A stretch of 64,000 nt of DNA from positions 62,001-126,000 of the forward strand of contig ML769389.1 of the NCBI GenBank assembly GCA_009733575.1. The letters run 5' to 3'. Positions 23,365-35,622 of this stretch are shown in pieces. Below the pieces are notes generated by a model, which was not told the DNA's origin, searched no databases, and saw only the letters and a program-made list of their open reading frames with translations. How positions within the stretch are numbered: position 1 is the stretch's first letter; each line of letters starts with the position of its first letter. The position numbers and the translations under genes were made by a program. This stretch comes from Gymnopus androsaceus JB14. Lineage: Eukaryota > Basidiomycota > Agaricomycetes > Agaricales > Omphalotaceae.

Positions 23365-26300
23365 CTACCGCAGCGACAACTTGCCTCCAAATCTCCGCCT
23401 CGCGACATCGTCCATCTGACCCTTAACATCCCGAAAGGCATTCCACCAGGCCTGACCAATCTTCGCCTTCCTATTCTCCTCCGGGTCATCACTACCCCCA
23501 CCATAGCCAACCCCGTATTCATATTCACCCCAGCATCGCTTCAACAGCACCAACCACCACTTCACTACAGCTACCGCCCTAAGAAGCCCTTCATCTCCCG
23601 CCTGCGCCCGATCTACACTCCTCACCAACCATTTCGCAAAGAATGCGATATCTTGTTTGTTTGGAGGGTACAGCTTGAATCGCATCACCCACTCGCCGAT
23701 GATTCTTTGTACATCATCTGTTTCGATAAAGTACAACTTCTCCCCCGGTGTAGGACCTGCCTGTTTGAGCATTGGAGGCTGCACAAAGCGTGCTTTCGGC
23801 GGAGGCAGATACGTCACGTCACCAGGATCAGGCTCGACAGGACGCAAATCAACCCGCTCATCAGTACCTTCAGGTATATATCCTAGCGTTTTGAGCATGC
23901 GCGCGGCGGTGAGTTGTTCTCGCTGGACATTCCTCGGTAAGGCAAAGAATACCTCTGGGTCGATATCAAGCTTCAACAGCTCACTGGCTGGAACCTTCCA
24001 TGATGCGAGACCAGGAAGTTTCGTGAACTGGTTGTGCTTGGGTTTTCGTGGCGAGAAGGAGCGGGAGTGGGAAGGATCAAGCTGTGCGGTTATGCGTCGT
24101 ACATTCGGACCACCAGGTGAAGGCATTCTACGAGGGAACGGAAATACCACAGGGCGGCCATTCTGATTCATAACGTCTGGCTTGGTATTATTTGGGATAA
24201 CATGACCAACGGGAAATTGAACAGGGACAGGAGCTGCTGGCACAAACGGCGACGCAGAGCGACGTTTATATTCGTTCTCGAGCTCTTGTTTGATGTCCTG
24301 TGGCAAGGCCTCGAAAATCGACTTGTCGACTTGAGAAAATGAAGGCAAGTCATGTGGAGCTTCATTTTGTCCCGTAGTCGGTAGCTCGGAAGCAATGCCT
24401 TGCTTCGAGCCGGAGCTGGAGCTTGACTTGCCCTCATTCCCAACACTCTTCAAAAATGGCAACCTGCCCTGGCCTTGGATGTTGGTATTATTAGGCTTGG
24501 ACGGAGATGTTATAGAACTGGGTTCGAGCTTCTGTATTTGAATTCCCAATCCTCTCAGCTCCTTCGCGTCAAAGTTCAACGACTTGAGTAATCGCCATGC
24601 ATGGTCTGCCATAATTGTCTCATCACTCGTCGCTATGGGTCGTCCGCCAGGTCCTGAGAGGGTTGTCTGTTTATTGAACACGTCGCAAGCACCATGGCCT
24701 AGAAACTGTACAAAGTGGTTTTAGATATATTACGAAATTGCGAAGAGTCGAATACTTGCCTTTGGAGGCTCGACGGGCGCAGTTGGATCCCGCTTCATGA
24801 CCTTTAATGTTATTGAACGACCCCGTCTTCCAATCGCCTCTAGACGCTTGGCAACCTCCTTTGCCATTTGTTCCAAGAAAGTCTTGACTTCTTCATTTTT
24901 CTGGAAACGAATTCCATACTGTAGAGGAAAGGTAAGAAAATATAACCAAGCAAAAAGGACCGAAAACCCACATTGATATCACAGCTCACTGACTTTCTCT
25001 CCTTATCATTCTCTAGTCTCCTCTCGTCTACACCTCGTATAAGGTTGTACAGCGTCTCTCCTGTAGTCCTCCCTAGTACTGCGCTTAACGTCGCTTTACT
25101 CTTCTCTTCGAGGTCCCCTAGAGTCGACGTGCCCCATTTGTCTAAAGCCTTTTGCTTCGCTGCCCGCCCGAATCCGTGTAGGTCCGCAATATCCAGTGGC
25201 GCTACAAAAGCATGCACTTCGCCTGGAACGAGGTGATAAGATTTGGCGGGTTTCGCGCGGCGGGTAGCCAGGCGAGCAAGCGAGATATTGTGGGATATAC
25301 CGATGCTTACTACAAAAATCGCGATGAGTTTCAAGTGCAAGTCGAGCAATATAAGATTGGACTCACTCTCGCAACCCGTAGAGTCCTTTACCTGTTTACG
25401 AATGAGCTCAGCAAGCTCCTTCGCAGGATCGTATGGGCATGTTGATTCTGTCTTGGCCCCTTCTCGAAGACGATCTACGGCCAGAGTAACGTCGATTAAA
25501 GCTTCATCTACTGATACCGCTTGAAGATCATCGGCATGCGTCATGAGTACTGTGTAGAATTTAAGCGAGAATTGTTTGTATCTGGTCACGCAAGGTCATT
25601 GTTATCAACCATGTTGGGATGGACACAAAACACTCACAGCTCGAATTCATAAGGAATCGTTATCACATTCGGACAAAGTTTTCGTGCTTGCTGAAGGCTA
25701 GACAAAATTCGTTGGATATAAATGCATCACAAGGGCGCAACACAAGGGCGCAACACATACCTCATGCCATTCTTAATCCCAAACACCCTCGCTTCATAGC
25801 TCGCACTGGCAATCTCACTCGTACTCGCATCACCTCCTTGTCTGTCTTGTGAATGGCAAACCACCGCCGGTTTCCCCTTCAAATTCGGGCGCTTCGTTAA
25901 ACCTGCAGCGACAAAGAAACAGTCGAAATCGCAATGCATGATGACGCGTTGCTCCTTTGAGGCTCTACCTTCCCTTTGACGTCGTTAGTTCGAGATTCAG
26001 CAGAAGTCGGTTTCGCTTTCGTTGGAGAACGAAGAACCAAGCCTGCCCCACGCATGCTGAAACCCTGTCCTATGGCAATGGGATCATCTGCAGAAGACAC
26101 TTTGCCATCTTCCAGGTTTTCTGCCTTTTCCTGGGCCTCGCGTAACAGCTCTTTCAGCTCTGATTTCCACGACGAGAGGTGATGCAGGCGAGAGTTCTTG
26201 TAATACCCATCGATAAAGTCTGGAGCAACGGAGGTGTGAGCGGTTCTCCAGTCTTGGTTGTGCATTGCACGTTGAGCGAGAGGGTTGGAGTCGTGTGCTG

Positions 26301-27097
26301 CATAGGAGGGTATACTGTGACGCTCACTGCGGTTGTTGGACGTCAAGACTGACGCCGAGGGTAGTTTCTGCTCGGTTTTCGGCGCTGGTAGGTCGAGGGA
26401 AGTTTGGGTAGAACGGGCGCCTTGAGTAGCCTCCAACCGATTAATGGGTTTCCAGATATAATCTGTCCACGGAAGAAGCATTCCGCGATTAGCACTGTCA
26501 ACCAGCCATTCTGGACGGACAATCTTCATGTGCTTCCATTCAGCAATTTTGGCTGGCGTGAGTGCGTTAGTGATTATGTGGGTCACGATAGTCTTCTTGT
26601 CCAAGTAAGCTTGGAAGACACCGCCGTGCTGGACGATAAGTTGTCTGAGATCCTGAATAGATGGGTTCGTATATCCGTTTATCTAAAGTGACGGTCAAAG
26701 AAGAATTCACATTCAGCTGAAGGAAATTCACATAGATTGAAACTCCATGAAATATTCCGCCATTGGCTGCTATATCCTTGTTTTGAATCTGCAGCTTCGC
26801 CCGCTTCCGTTTCATATACTGGCCAAAATCCCCAAAACGCGCAGCCCCATAGATTTCCTCGTTTTGAGGGTTGTCCCCCTTATCGCTTTCGTCCTCAAGC
26901 TTGCGCTTCAGAGCTTTCTGATTCGGCGGCGGTGGTGTAAGTTCTGTAAATGCCTCGATTTCCTCAACTCTGTCAAACTGTTCATCGAATCCGATGTCAC
27001 CAGGAAGAGTGGTTTTTGCGAGTGCTTCAAGGAAATCGGAGTCATCCGAGCCAAAATAATCTGAAGAGTTGCTACCAGAAGGTGCCATTGAATTCAT
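23365..27097 (-). CDS. rev1: DNA repair protein REV1 (Y-family polymerase)
   Basis: REV1 is the deoxycytidyl transferase and scaffold of translesion synthesis. The N-terminus (27097) is acidic (SSDYFGSDDSDFLEALAK). A BRCT domain follows, GGVFQAYLDKKTIVTHIITN and KIVRPEWLVDSANRGMLLPW. The polymerase starts with MHCDFDCFFVAAG (first metal Asp) and ARVFGIKNGM, and contains the palm motif DLQAVSVDEALIDVTL. Then come the thumb (LHGFGRAAKQKALDKWGTS) and a long C-terminal exon (24681-23365) with ubiquitin-binding-like LPQDIKQELENEY and FFALPRNVQREQL, and the REV1 C-terminal domain (YFIETDDVQRIIGEWVMRF) that binds other polymerases. Several short introns interrupt the catalytic part. It appears intact. 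The second Met, three codons in, is an equally possible start. Confidence 0.92.
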
Positions 27098-27179
27098 GGT
27101 CAGGGTTCAAGAGAGGGTTAGTCATCCGCGCTGGTGAGTCATTTAGCCCCTTGCTGTGGCGCCTTCAAGCCAAACTTCG

Positions 27180-27778
27180 ATGCGGACCCGGAGCATGGCT
27201 CGCTCGTCAAAGACAAAGTCTTCACCTTCAAAGGCAAAATCGAAATCTTTATCTCCAAAGAAATTTCTTTTCAGCGGCTACAGCCTTTCTCGGGCTGACT
27301 TTTACAGATTCGCCCGTAGTTTCATTCCCCGTTTCCAACCAAGAATTGAACCCATGCTCCTCGTTTCTTATTATGACAGTTGGCGCCGTAGCCACATACC
27401 CGAAGGTTTCTCTAAGAAGCACACTCCTCATCTTATGTGTATGTTGATCTCAAGTTCAGAATCCGCTCACTGCTCGCTGTTACTCAGGTGTATATAATTC
27501 CGAGGCCGATAAAGACAAGATGAAATATAGTCGTGTATTCTTCCCCACCCGCGCCATTTCATATGAAGACGAAAACCAGTGTTCTCAGACAGAGTTCTGC
27601 ACTGCAAATGAAGCTGACGAGGCCCGGCTTAATGAGTTTATCAAGGTTGTGGAAGCAAGCGGTGGTCATCTGGATATACGCAAGCTATCATTTGGCTGTA
27701 TAGTTTCCGGAAGGCTGCAGGTACGACCGCTGTTCATTATTGAGATTGGAGCTGACTTTTTTTCAATAGAAATACTGA
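27180..27778 (+). CDS. Unknown basic protein family, copy 2 (intact)
   Basis: Three exons, 27180-27438, 27488-27720 and 27770-27778, join in frame to 166 residues. A basic Ser/Lys/Arg-rich N-terminus (MRTRSMARSSKTKSSPSKAK) precedes a conserved part: SGYSLSRADFYRFARSFIPR, LVSYYDSWRRSHIPEGFSK, FFPTRAISYEDENQCSQTEF and KVVEASGGHLDIRKLSFGC. The last exon codes only Lys-Tyr-stop, and copy 1 has the same structure, which supports the splicing model. I recognise no known domain. It starts 82 bp from the divergent REV1 start, so the two genes may share a promoter. Confidence 0.65.
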
Positions 27779-28421
27779 TAGAAATACGGATGATATTACT
27801 CTCTTTTGTTCGGCTTTCTGTATTACTCCTCATGTATATATCTGTTCACTGGTGTAATTTGCTTCATCTGTAGAACTCGAGCTTCCCTTTTGACTCGTCC
27901 CATCAAAAGATAAGCTCAGAGCCAGGTATAATTTCTTATGTTTTTCTGCGCACATCTTACCGCGTTTCTTGTTCTTCAACTCCATGAATCTGGAACATGA
28001 GCTTGTTTTCCTCGCCAGTGGCCCAACTTTCTTTGGTTCCTCTTATTTTTCTTTTATCGCCACCACGTTCATCGTGTTCAAGTCAACAGACTAAGACTAA
28101 ATTCAACTAGACCATGTCAAGAAGAAGTACCTCGCCGTTATTTTTATTTATCTGACTTGCGCTTGCTTAAATTTCGTCATGTGTGAACTCAGTTCCCCAA
28201 GAATAGAATCCATCTTCCAGTGAGATGCTTTAGAATCCAGCACATCGCGAATGCGGCCAACTAGGCTTGCCGAGTGTCGCACTTACCTTGGGTCCATCTT
28301 CCCGGGTCGAACGACATTGACATACACGCACTGCAACTACTGGCTTAGCCCTCTGAAAGCGTACGAACGACGCTCACATCGAACAGTCAAGTGACGTCGC
28401 ATGGGCTCACTACTGATATCT
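27779..28421. other. Intergenic, no gene
   Basis: The first 140 bp resemble the 3' flank of copy 1 (GTCCCATCAAAAGATAA motif in both). The rest shows nothing recognisable. Confidence 0.4.
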
Positions 28422-28770
28422 CGTTCAGGAACTAGTAGAAGAACTTCGAGCGACCGGCAGTTTTTCTACGTCAATGGTCGTCCTTGCGCATTGACTAAAG
28501 TAAAGACCCGCCACTAGATACTTGTATTATAGGTTCGAAAAGCCATCAACGAGATTTGCCGTACTTTCCTTCCATCCTAATTCGACTTCGGGCCAATTTC
28601 CTTTATTGTGGCCGGGGTGCATTGGAGAACCTGTTCTCTCCTTCAAGGTCAACCTACGGCATCAATGATGAGCAAACCGTCTCGTCAGATTAGGCTGTCA
28701 TTCACCCTGAGGAGCGACCCTCGTCAGGAGGATGACCAGGGCGACGAGCAAGTCTCAGGATAAGGATCCA
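28422..28770 (+). pseudogene. Relic fragment of the PMS1 gene
   Basis: This matches 15466-16010 of PMS1: the exon piece with GTTTTTCTACGTCAATGG, the intron, the next exon start (AAAAGCCATCAACGAGAT), then a jump to the exon beginning GTGCATT(A/G)GAGAACCTGT. Intron sequence is retained, so it arose by DNA duplication and not from mRNA. Internal deletions and stops show decay. It is followed by a 30-bp sequence (CGCGCTGGTGAGTCATTTAG) that also lies upstream of REV1 near 27129. Confidence 0.85.
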
Positions 28771-28883
28771 GCAGTCACACGACGCGCTGGTGAGTCATTT
28801 AGCGCCTTGCTGTTCGTACTTAACAGTTCAACTCAAAACGTATAAGCTCTATAGGGATAAACATAATAGAATAAGTAAGTAAT

Positions 28884-30993
28884 CTACTTCCTCATAACCA
28901 TCCAAGAAACCCAAAGAATAGATATAGCCCCTAGTATTTTCATCCCCCATATAATATCTCGATCGACCAATCCTCTAGGCTTTCTTGTCAACCGCTTCCC
29001 TCCAGGTCCGAACATGTCCCACTCGCTCCATTTCGGCTTCCTTGCGAGCCACCAAAACAAAGTCGCTGGTCCTGGAAACATTGCAATGTTCTTCGTCTTA
29101 CTCGTACCATCTACATAATAGTACGATTCGCCACACTCGGGCCAGACAGAAGTTGCGATGCGCGATTGGATCCAAGTGTTGTAGTCGTTCGTGATCTTCT
29201 TTTTAATCGTTAACGATTGCAATTTTCTAGTTGATCACTGGGGTAGCGAGTTGTATTGCGAGCTGGATCTGAGCTTCCATATCGAAAAGCAAGGATGCGT
29301 GGCCTGTCGCTGCATTTGCACCTGGGTAATACAGAATATTCAACATGGAACATGAAGGACAAACCCTCAGACACATACCAATGATATAACACAGATTAGG
29401 GAACCCCGGGAAGTTACTGCCTAGATACGCAGTCGGACCACCGCTCTCGTCAAAGTATTCTCGAATGGTCTTTCCATTGAGGCCGCGGACGCGAAGATTC
29501 GTCGGTTCCTAATTTATACCGTCAGATAAATCACTTACGGACTCAAAAGTACTTGCCAATGAATATCCTGTTGCGAACACAATCGCATCCACTTCGATAA
29601 CTGCTCCGCTCTTCAGTTTGATCCCGTTTTCTACAAGGCACTCTATTGGTTCAGTTTGTAGCTCGACATTAAGCCTGCTCAATGATTCGAGGTACTTGGG
29701 GTCTACGATAATCTGTTTAGCACCGACAGCTACATGAATAACGTTTAGTAAGAATATTTGGTACAAGAGCAAAATAGCGACTAACGATAATCTGGAATGA
29801 GTTTATCCCATAGCGGTTCTGGGGAAACAGACTTTATATACGAAGTCAAGCCCTTGACGATTCTTTCATCAACGTATTGATAGAGGAAAAATAGCAGGTC
29901 ACTACCTTGACAGCGAATTCCCTGAGGCGCCGATTGCTTTTTCGGAATACCATGAACTCTAGGTCGGCCTATCGCATTCGTAAACAGTACAGTATGACAC
30001 GAAGAAGAAAACCATACCCGTGCCATGATGGCGTTTCTGTACCAGCGCATAACAAAGGGAAAGTTCCGGAAGATCCATTTCGTCGAGGAACCATATTGAA
30101 AGTTATTCTACGTCCTGTCAGTCTTGCTTTGGGTAAAATCAAGAAAATTACATACCATCGGGACAAGCCATTGCGGGCTCCGAATAAAGTTGATGACTCT
30201 GTAGATGAATTCGTCAAATAAGTTTTACTCACCAAGGCAAGAACATGAAAGCTCGCCTCGTTGATGATTCCAGCGACAGCGCAGGAACAATTTGTGCCCT
30301 GAAGAATCAATTTTAACAGAATATTTAAAGAAAAAACGAAGGAGCACGGGCTTACCCAGAACATCCATTGCCAATAACGGCAACCCGCTTGTCCTTGAGT
30401 TCGACATCATGCCTCCACTGTGCTGAATGCCAAACCGGTCCCTTGAAGGTTTCCAATTGCTCGACTGGAATACTCTTTGGGTACTGAGGTGCCATGAAGC
30501 CTCCAAGGCCGTAAATCAAGAAATGCGCGTCGACGAGAGATGTTTCGCCCGTCTTTTCATCACGAATGGTAACATGATAAAGCTGTTTCTCCGATCCCAT
30601 TCGGATTCCAAGACAGACGTTTCAAACTTGGTATGAGAGGGTAGATCGTGTTTGCGCCAGACGGATTCCCAATATGCAAGAATTTGTGGTTGGGTCGCAA
30701 AATGGGAGGGCCAGTCGGGGTTGAGGTCGGAAGAGAGACTGTACCAATGACACGGGATGTCACTGGCACATCCTGGATAAGTGCTCGTTGACCAAGTCCC
30801 TCCTACAGCAGAGGATTTTTCATAAATCTAAAGTCAAGCATGAAAAGGCTGCGCGGGATACTGAAATAATTCGATAACTTGCTGTGAAATTGGTGAATCC
30901 TAGCTGACGTTTAAGCGCGATTCCAGACGCGATTCCGCTTATCCCTCCTCCCACAATAGCGACATGACATTCCTCGCTCGTCGCAGGAGCCAT
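28884..30993 (-). CDS. Flavin-dependent monooxygenase, Baeyer-Villiger type
   Basis: The start at 30993 gives MAPATSEECHVAIVGGGISG, an N-terminal FAD-binding GxGxxG. The Baeyer-Villiger fingerprint FxGxxxHxxxW is present as FKGPVWHSAQW, and it is followed by the NADP-binding motif VAVIGNGCSG, where an intron falls. Further on FATGY is seen (VDAIVFATGYSLAST), typical of flavin monooxygenases. Exons are separated by short introns. The C-terminus (IIWGMKILGAISILWVSWMVM) is a hydrophobic helix just before the stop at 28884, so the enzyme may be membrane-anchored. It would insert oxygen next to a ketone or oxidise a heteroatom using NADPH. The substrate cannot be told. Confidence 0.85.
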
Positions 30994-31989
30994 TCAGAAT
31001 GAAAAAGTAAGTTGTGTCTGTTGTCTGAGTGGCAGTGTTGAGGACGAATGGAGGAAAAGCGTTGGCGGCAATCACGGAATCAAGTGGAATTGTACTTACA
31101 CTGATGGAGTTAAGGATAGAGTTCACCTGTAATAACCTTCCATCATATCATTGATATCGGGCTATCAGGCCATGTTCAATCATTTCTTTCGCCAAATTTC
31201 ATCCAGCTCACTGCTTTCTGAGACCCGACGGCCAGGGAATGCTGGGCCCATACGGTAAAAATGCTCCGATCAGATTTCCCAAACACTTTTGTGATTGTCT
31301 AGATTGCTCAAGAGAAGCTAAGTAAATGGCCATATGCACATGCACACTATCAGAGGCGGTCCTTCAGCTTCAGCTTCTTCACCTCGGCCCTACTTCGCCC
31401 ATTTCTCTTCCCTTCGCTTTGCCTCAATTTTGGAAACCGGTGTAGGCGTACTTCCTTGGATTGCTACTAAAGATGACAGCCGGGTACTGGTGAGTGTATC
31501 TGCTCCGATACTTGAAAGATTCTCATAACGTTTGTACAGGTGGGTAGGAACGGCTATGATAGCTCCGCCAGGTTTGCGATTACAATGCCAGGGTTTCACG
31601 ATTTCAATCATCCTGATATCCTTCTTCAGTTGCGCTTTTGTACGATCATCTCCTCACCTTGGGTCGGTTCACTATTCACCATTCGCCAATATGATGATAT
31701 ATACGATTTTCTAACCAATCATCACAAGATCTGGAAGTTCAATACATCTGGAACCAGTCAAAACGACGTAGTTCATATTGGTTTTTCGCTCTGAGATATC
31801 TGGTGACATGCGGGGAAATCGTTGTTCTTGTATTGAGATTCAGCCCTCCCCCAAGTAATGCCGATGTATGTTTTCTGTATATTTTTCGCGACTTCTTTGA
31901 TTGAAACTGACACAATCTTACCATCTCTTTTAGACGTGAGTCTCTTCTCCCGCATGCGCTTCTTTCAATGTAAAATTGATAAACTTGTG
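30994..31989. other. Intergenic and unresolved 5' part of the next gene
   Basis: ORFs here are short and overlap on both strands. The first exons of the DUF6533-like gene should lie in the last few hundred bases but I could not place them with confidence. Confidence 0.35.
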
Positions 31990-33280
31990 ATAAAACCACA
32001 GTTGCAACCTGTACGAGACATTTATTAACGTGTACACCCTGGTGGTAGAGTTGATAGTCCCCAGTGTGTTTCAAAATTCCTCTGGTTCGAAGACCTAACT
32101 GACTGCGATTCTAGTCCTTCTGGCAATGCGAGTGTACGCAATGTACGAGTGCAGTAAGCGCATCCTATGGACTCTTTGGGGTGCCTTAGCACTTGTCCTA
32201 CCTGTAGTGGTGGTAAGTGCAGCATAAAATTTACTCAGATGTGTCTGATATGTGTATCAGTGGTCAGTTGTTGTTAGTAGTTTGGGCACAGTGCTACTAG
32301 CAGGCATAGTCTGTGACCGATACTTCGTGGAAGAAAAGTGTGTATATCTTTTTTTGTCCGATGATTTAGAACTGAGAAGTTTCCTCCAGAGCGACATGTA
32401 TGTTAAAGAAATTCCGAAAAAATTTCACTCCTACTCACTGTACTTTGGCGTCGTCCTCTCTAGACCTGGCCATCACTTGGAGTTGCGCCCTAACATACGA
32501 CAGCTTAATCTTCTGTCTTACAGTTTACAAGTCATACCGAACCAGGAAGACTTACGCCAAGATGGATATTCAGATTCCATTAATGAACTTGATGATTCGA
32601 GATGGTATGTCTGGACTTCCTTCCTCGTTCTTGCCAGCGTAATGATGATGGCGCCTAGGTGTGGTGTACTTTGTGTATGTCGATTTTGTCGGTTTTAAAA
32701 AGCGAACCATGCTCATTGATCCTGAAGGGTCATCTGCTGTGTGCACGCTGTGAACATTGCTTTATCCGTGAGTTCAAGATTGTCCTTGACCAGTATTTTT
32801 TTCATTGCTGATGCTCTGAACAGGCAACTGGGGTGAGGTTTTTCTTCTGGCCTTGATTGACAGCTTCAATTTACCTGCCTTATCCTTGCTCGCAGTCAAC
32901 AGGCATGTCCGCGTTGACCAGAAAGTACGGTGTCTCAATCGTCCTATCGTTTCCATACTAAATTCACCTTTCAATCCAGCATATCTGCAATGATGATTCT
33001 CCGATTAATGTTAAATCTTCATGAAAAAGCGGCCGACGGTATCCTACAATCGGGCGGGATAGATGATTTAACGACGCGCTCCGAATTGGTGTTCAATTCG
33101 AACGTTGTAGGGTCAAGAACAGATATGCCACTAGGCACGAAGACCTCACGTTCCATAGGGACTTACAGCACATTTTCAACTAGTCCTACGACAGATCTTT
33201 ACCCTGCAGCAGGGCTTTCTGACGGCACAGAGTTGACTGATTTCGCCGAGTCTGCTGGACCCTCGTCCTCTCGCTTGTGA
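31990..33280 (+). CDS. DUF6533-like multi-pass membrane protein (5' end unresolved)
   Basis: Exons readable in order are CNLYETFINVYTLVVELIVP (about 32006-32065), LLAMRVYAMYECSKRILWTL plus ALALVLPVVV (32120-32213), WSVVVSSLGTVLLAGIVCDR (32260-32335), SCALTYDSLIFCLTVYKSYR with IPLMNLMIRDG (32450-32605), and a last exon MMILRLMLNLHEKAADG onward to 33280. The pattern RVYAMY, then ALTYDSL-F-LTVYKSYRTR, then LMIRDG and RLMLNLHE is the signature of the large basidiomycete DUF6533 family, whose role is unknown. The tail is Ser/Thr-rich and cytoplasmic by prediction. The start codon is uncertain. Confidence 0.65.
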
Positions 33281-34184
33281 GAAGTGGGTGTTGAATTCAT
33301 CATGCACATACATACTATGATCCCCTTCGGCTACCATTTGTGTATCTATCCAGTTATTATAATTATAAGTAACATTCACGCGCCGCTTCATTGAAATTTG
33401 AATACAAAAAACAATCAAACGTGTCAGTCACCCTACCTGGACTAGACTTCTATGCGATCTCCTCAGTATCTCGGTTCTCTTCAAGCTATACTCAAAGTTG
33501 TTCGAGCCATACTTACTTACTTAACGTTTTGTTACGAAAAGCTTAACGTTCAAACCTTAAAGGGTTTCAAGCCTGTCTTCAAAGCTTCAAGACCCGTCCG
33601 AATCCAGCTGGATTTGGACGCTGTTGCATACCTCTCCTCTCGAAACTCGGCCGAAATCAAATTAACTGCTGCCAAACAGCTTGTGTCACTCTCATGCATA
33701 TTTAGGAGTTGGTCAAATTTCCTTTTCTCGGCAGTAACGGTAACCGTAGGTAAAATCGGAGTCTTCCTGGATGAACAAGGATTCTTGAACGCTTTCTCAG
33801 CTTTGGCAAATGGAAAAAAAATGAAACCCTGAGGCCTGACTCTGAGCTCTGAGTGGATTAATTATTCGGAGGAAGAGGAAGAAGAAAAAGTCTCGTGCTT
33901 CTCGCTTTGGCCTTTGCGTAATGGGTAGCATTCTCGGCTTGGCAACAAGAAGCAAGAGAACTAGTAATAGTATACGTACTTGTCTCTGCTATTTTCTTCC
34001 GCATCCCCTGACTTGCTGGTTACCTTTTCACCAAAAAAAAAAAAGATTCAGAGCTGCTGAAACCCATCCTTTGCTCTGTGCTGAATGGACTTGTACGCTG
34101 AGTGGAATTATTTTATCAGACAACGATCCTTACACGTTCCATAGCTCTGGCGATTATTCAAACCTGCGTTCATCTTCTTCTCGA
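33281..34184. other. Intergenic with unsupported 126-codon ORF
   Basis: The ORF at 33452-33832 shows no recognisable domain. The sequence 33921-34184 is open in frame with the tetraspanin ORF but is low in similarity to known N-termini and has a poly-A run at 34034-34045, so it is probably leader or intron. Confidence 0.35.
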
Positions 34185-35622
34185 ATGATGCTCGCTGACC
34201 ATACTCCTCCTTCCGATGCTGAATTTCGTCCTCCTTCTGCTCCGTTCGCCCAACCAAATCAGCTCAGGTCGTCACCAAGCTGGACAGACAGTTCACGGCC
34301 AGCCTCTGTTGATGGAAGCGCTTCGAATCTCTCTCTCACCGTCAACTATGTTCCCGCCAAATTTTCTGCGACCCTCCTCAGTCCATCTGGGCCACGGCGC
34401 AGGAAGCCAAAGAATATGACTGGTACTGGAGCGATGGGAATACCTCGGGGAGGTGGCACTGACGCGTTCAGAAGCGGCGAATCCAGGATGCCCGATGAAA
34501 ACGACGACGATTACGACGGTGTTAACGTATCCAGGTCTTGGTGGTTTGGCGGAAAAAAATCTCGAGGCCTCTCGAGAAAGGACAGGAAACTCCGTTGGAA
34601 CATGTTCAAATGGATCTTGTTCTTCTCCAACACCATCTTCTCACTGTACACCCTCGCAGCCATGATCGTTTGCCTTCTTACCTGGTTCGACGTATTTCAC
34701 CATGCCGATGTTATCCGCGTTGGCAATCACACCGAACTGGTATTCAGCACTCTCGCTGCCTCATTCGGTCTCTTCACCGCCATCATTGGTTGGGCCGGTA
34801 TCCTACTCAACAACCGTGGTTTCCTCGCTGTATACACGTTCTTCCTCTGGATAACCTTTGCGCTCTTGATTATTCCAGGTTACATCACCTACAAGAAAAG
34901 GACCTTCAATCTGGAGGGCAAGCTTAATTCTGAGTGGTCTAGAGCTCTTGGGGCGGCTGGCCGGTTACGAGTCCAAAACCGACTGAACTGCTGTGGCTGG
35001 TTCTCGCCGTTCATCGAGGCGACCATTTCACAGACGTGCTACGCTCGGTCGGTGCTACCCGGGTGTAAGCTTGCATACGTCAAATTTCAGAGGGATGTAT
35101 TGGAAAGATGGTATACGGTCGTTTTTTCCCTTGTTCCTGTCCAGATCGGTGCTATCGTCGCGGGCCTCTTGTGTTCCAACCACGTCACATACCGGTTTGG
35201 GAAGGGTATGATGCCGAAGAGGTATCAGTTGAACCCAAGCGCGATGAGGGTTATAGTGGATAACTATACAAAGCGAGTATCTCTCCATCGCACGGGTTTC
35301 TAGGAGACTTACGCACTTTCGTAGCCAAATTGCAGAACAGTATGGCACCGACGTCGCTTCCGATGTGATTGTAAAGTCTGGCATGCAAAGTTTCGGTTCG
35401 GGATTTGCCTTACAGGAAACTTCGCCTCCCCGTTCCGGCAGTCCTCCGCCAGCCTTCGGATCTTTAAGCTCTACTATGGGGCCAAGCGGTAGCAGGGGAG
35501 GGATGTCAGCTATGCCGTACGCTGACTCGCTTGGGAGGATGGGGTCGGCAAGGGATGATCTGAAGTATGATTCGTTAGGCAATATAGGGCTCGGGCGGAC
35601 GAATGAGTCGTCGAGTGAGTGA
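34185..35622 (+). CDS. Tetraspanin, fungal Tsp2-like
   Basis: Four membrane segments are seen: MFKWILFFSNTIFSLYTLAA, LVFSTLAASFGLFTAIIGWA, FLAVYTFFLWITFALLIIPG and TVVFSLVPVQIGAIVAGLLC. Between the third and fourth, the large loop holds the tetraspanin hallmark NCCGW plus two later cysteines (QTCYARSVLPGCK). The long Ser/Pro-rich N-terminus (TPPSDAEFRPPSAPF) is typical of basidiomycete Tsp2 proteins, plasma-membrane organisers linked to hyphal or appressorial growth. I chose the start at 34185; the frame is open back to 33921. The main frame stops at 35303. A second exon (35330-35622, AEQYGTDVASDVIVKSGMQ) probably adds a cytoplasmic tail, but its exact junction is not clear. Confidence 0.85.

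Noticed and set aside
33452..33832. 126-codon ORF upstream of the tetraspanin
   Set aside because: No domain, signal peptide or intron structure to support it.
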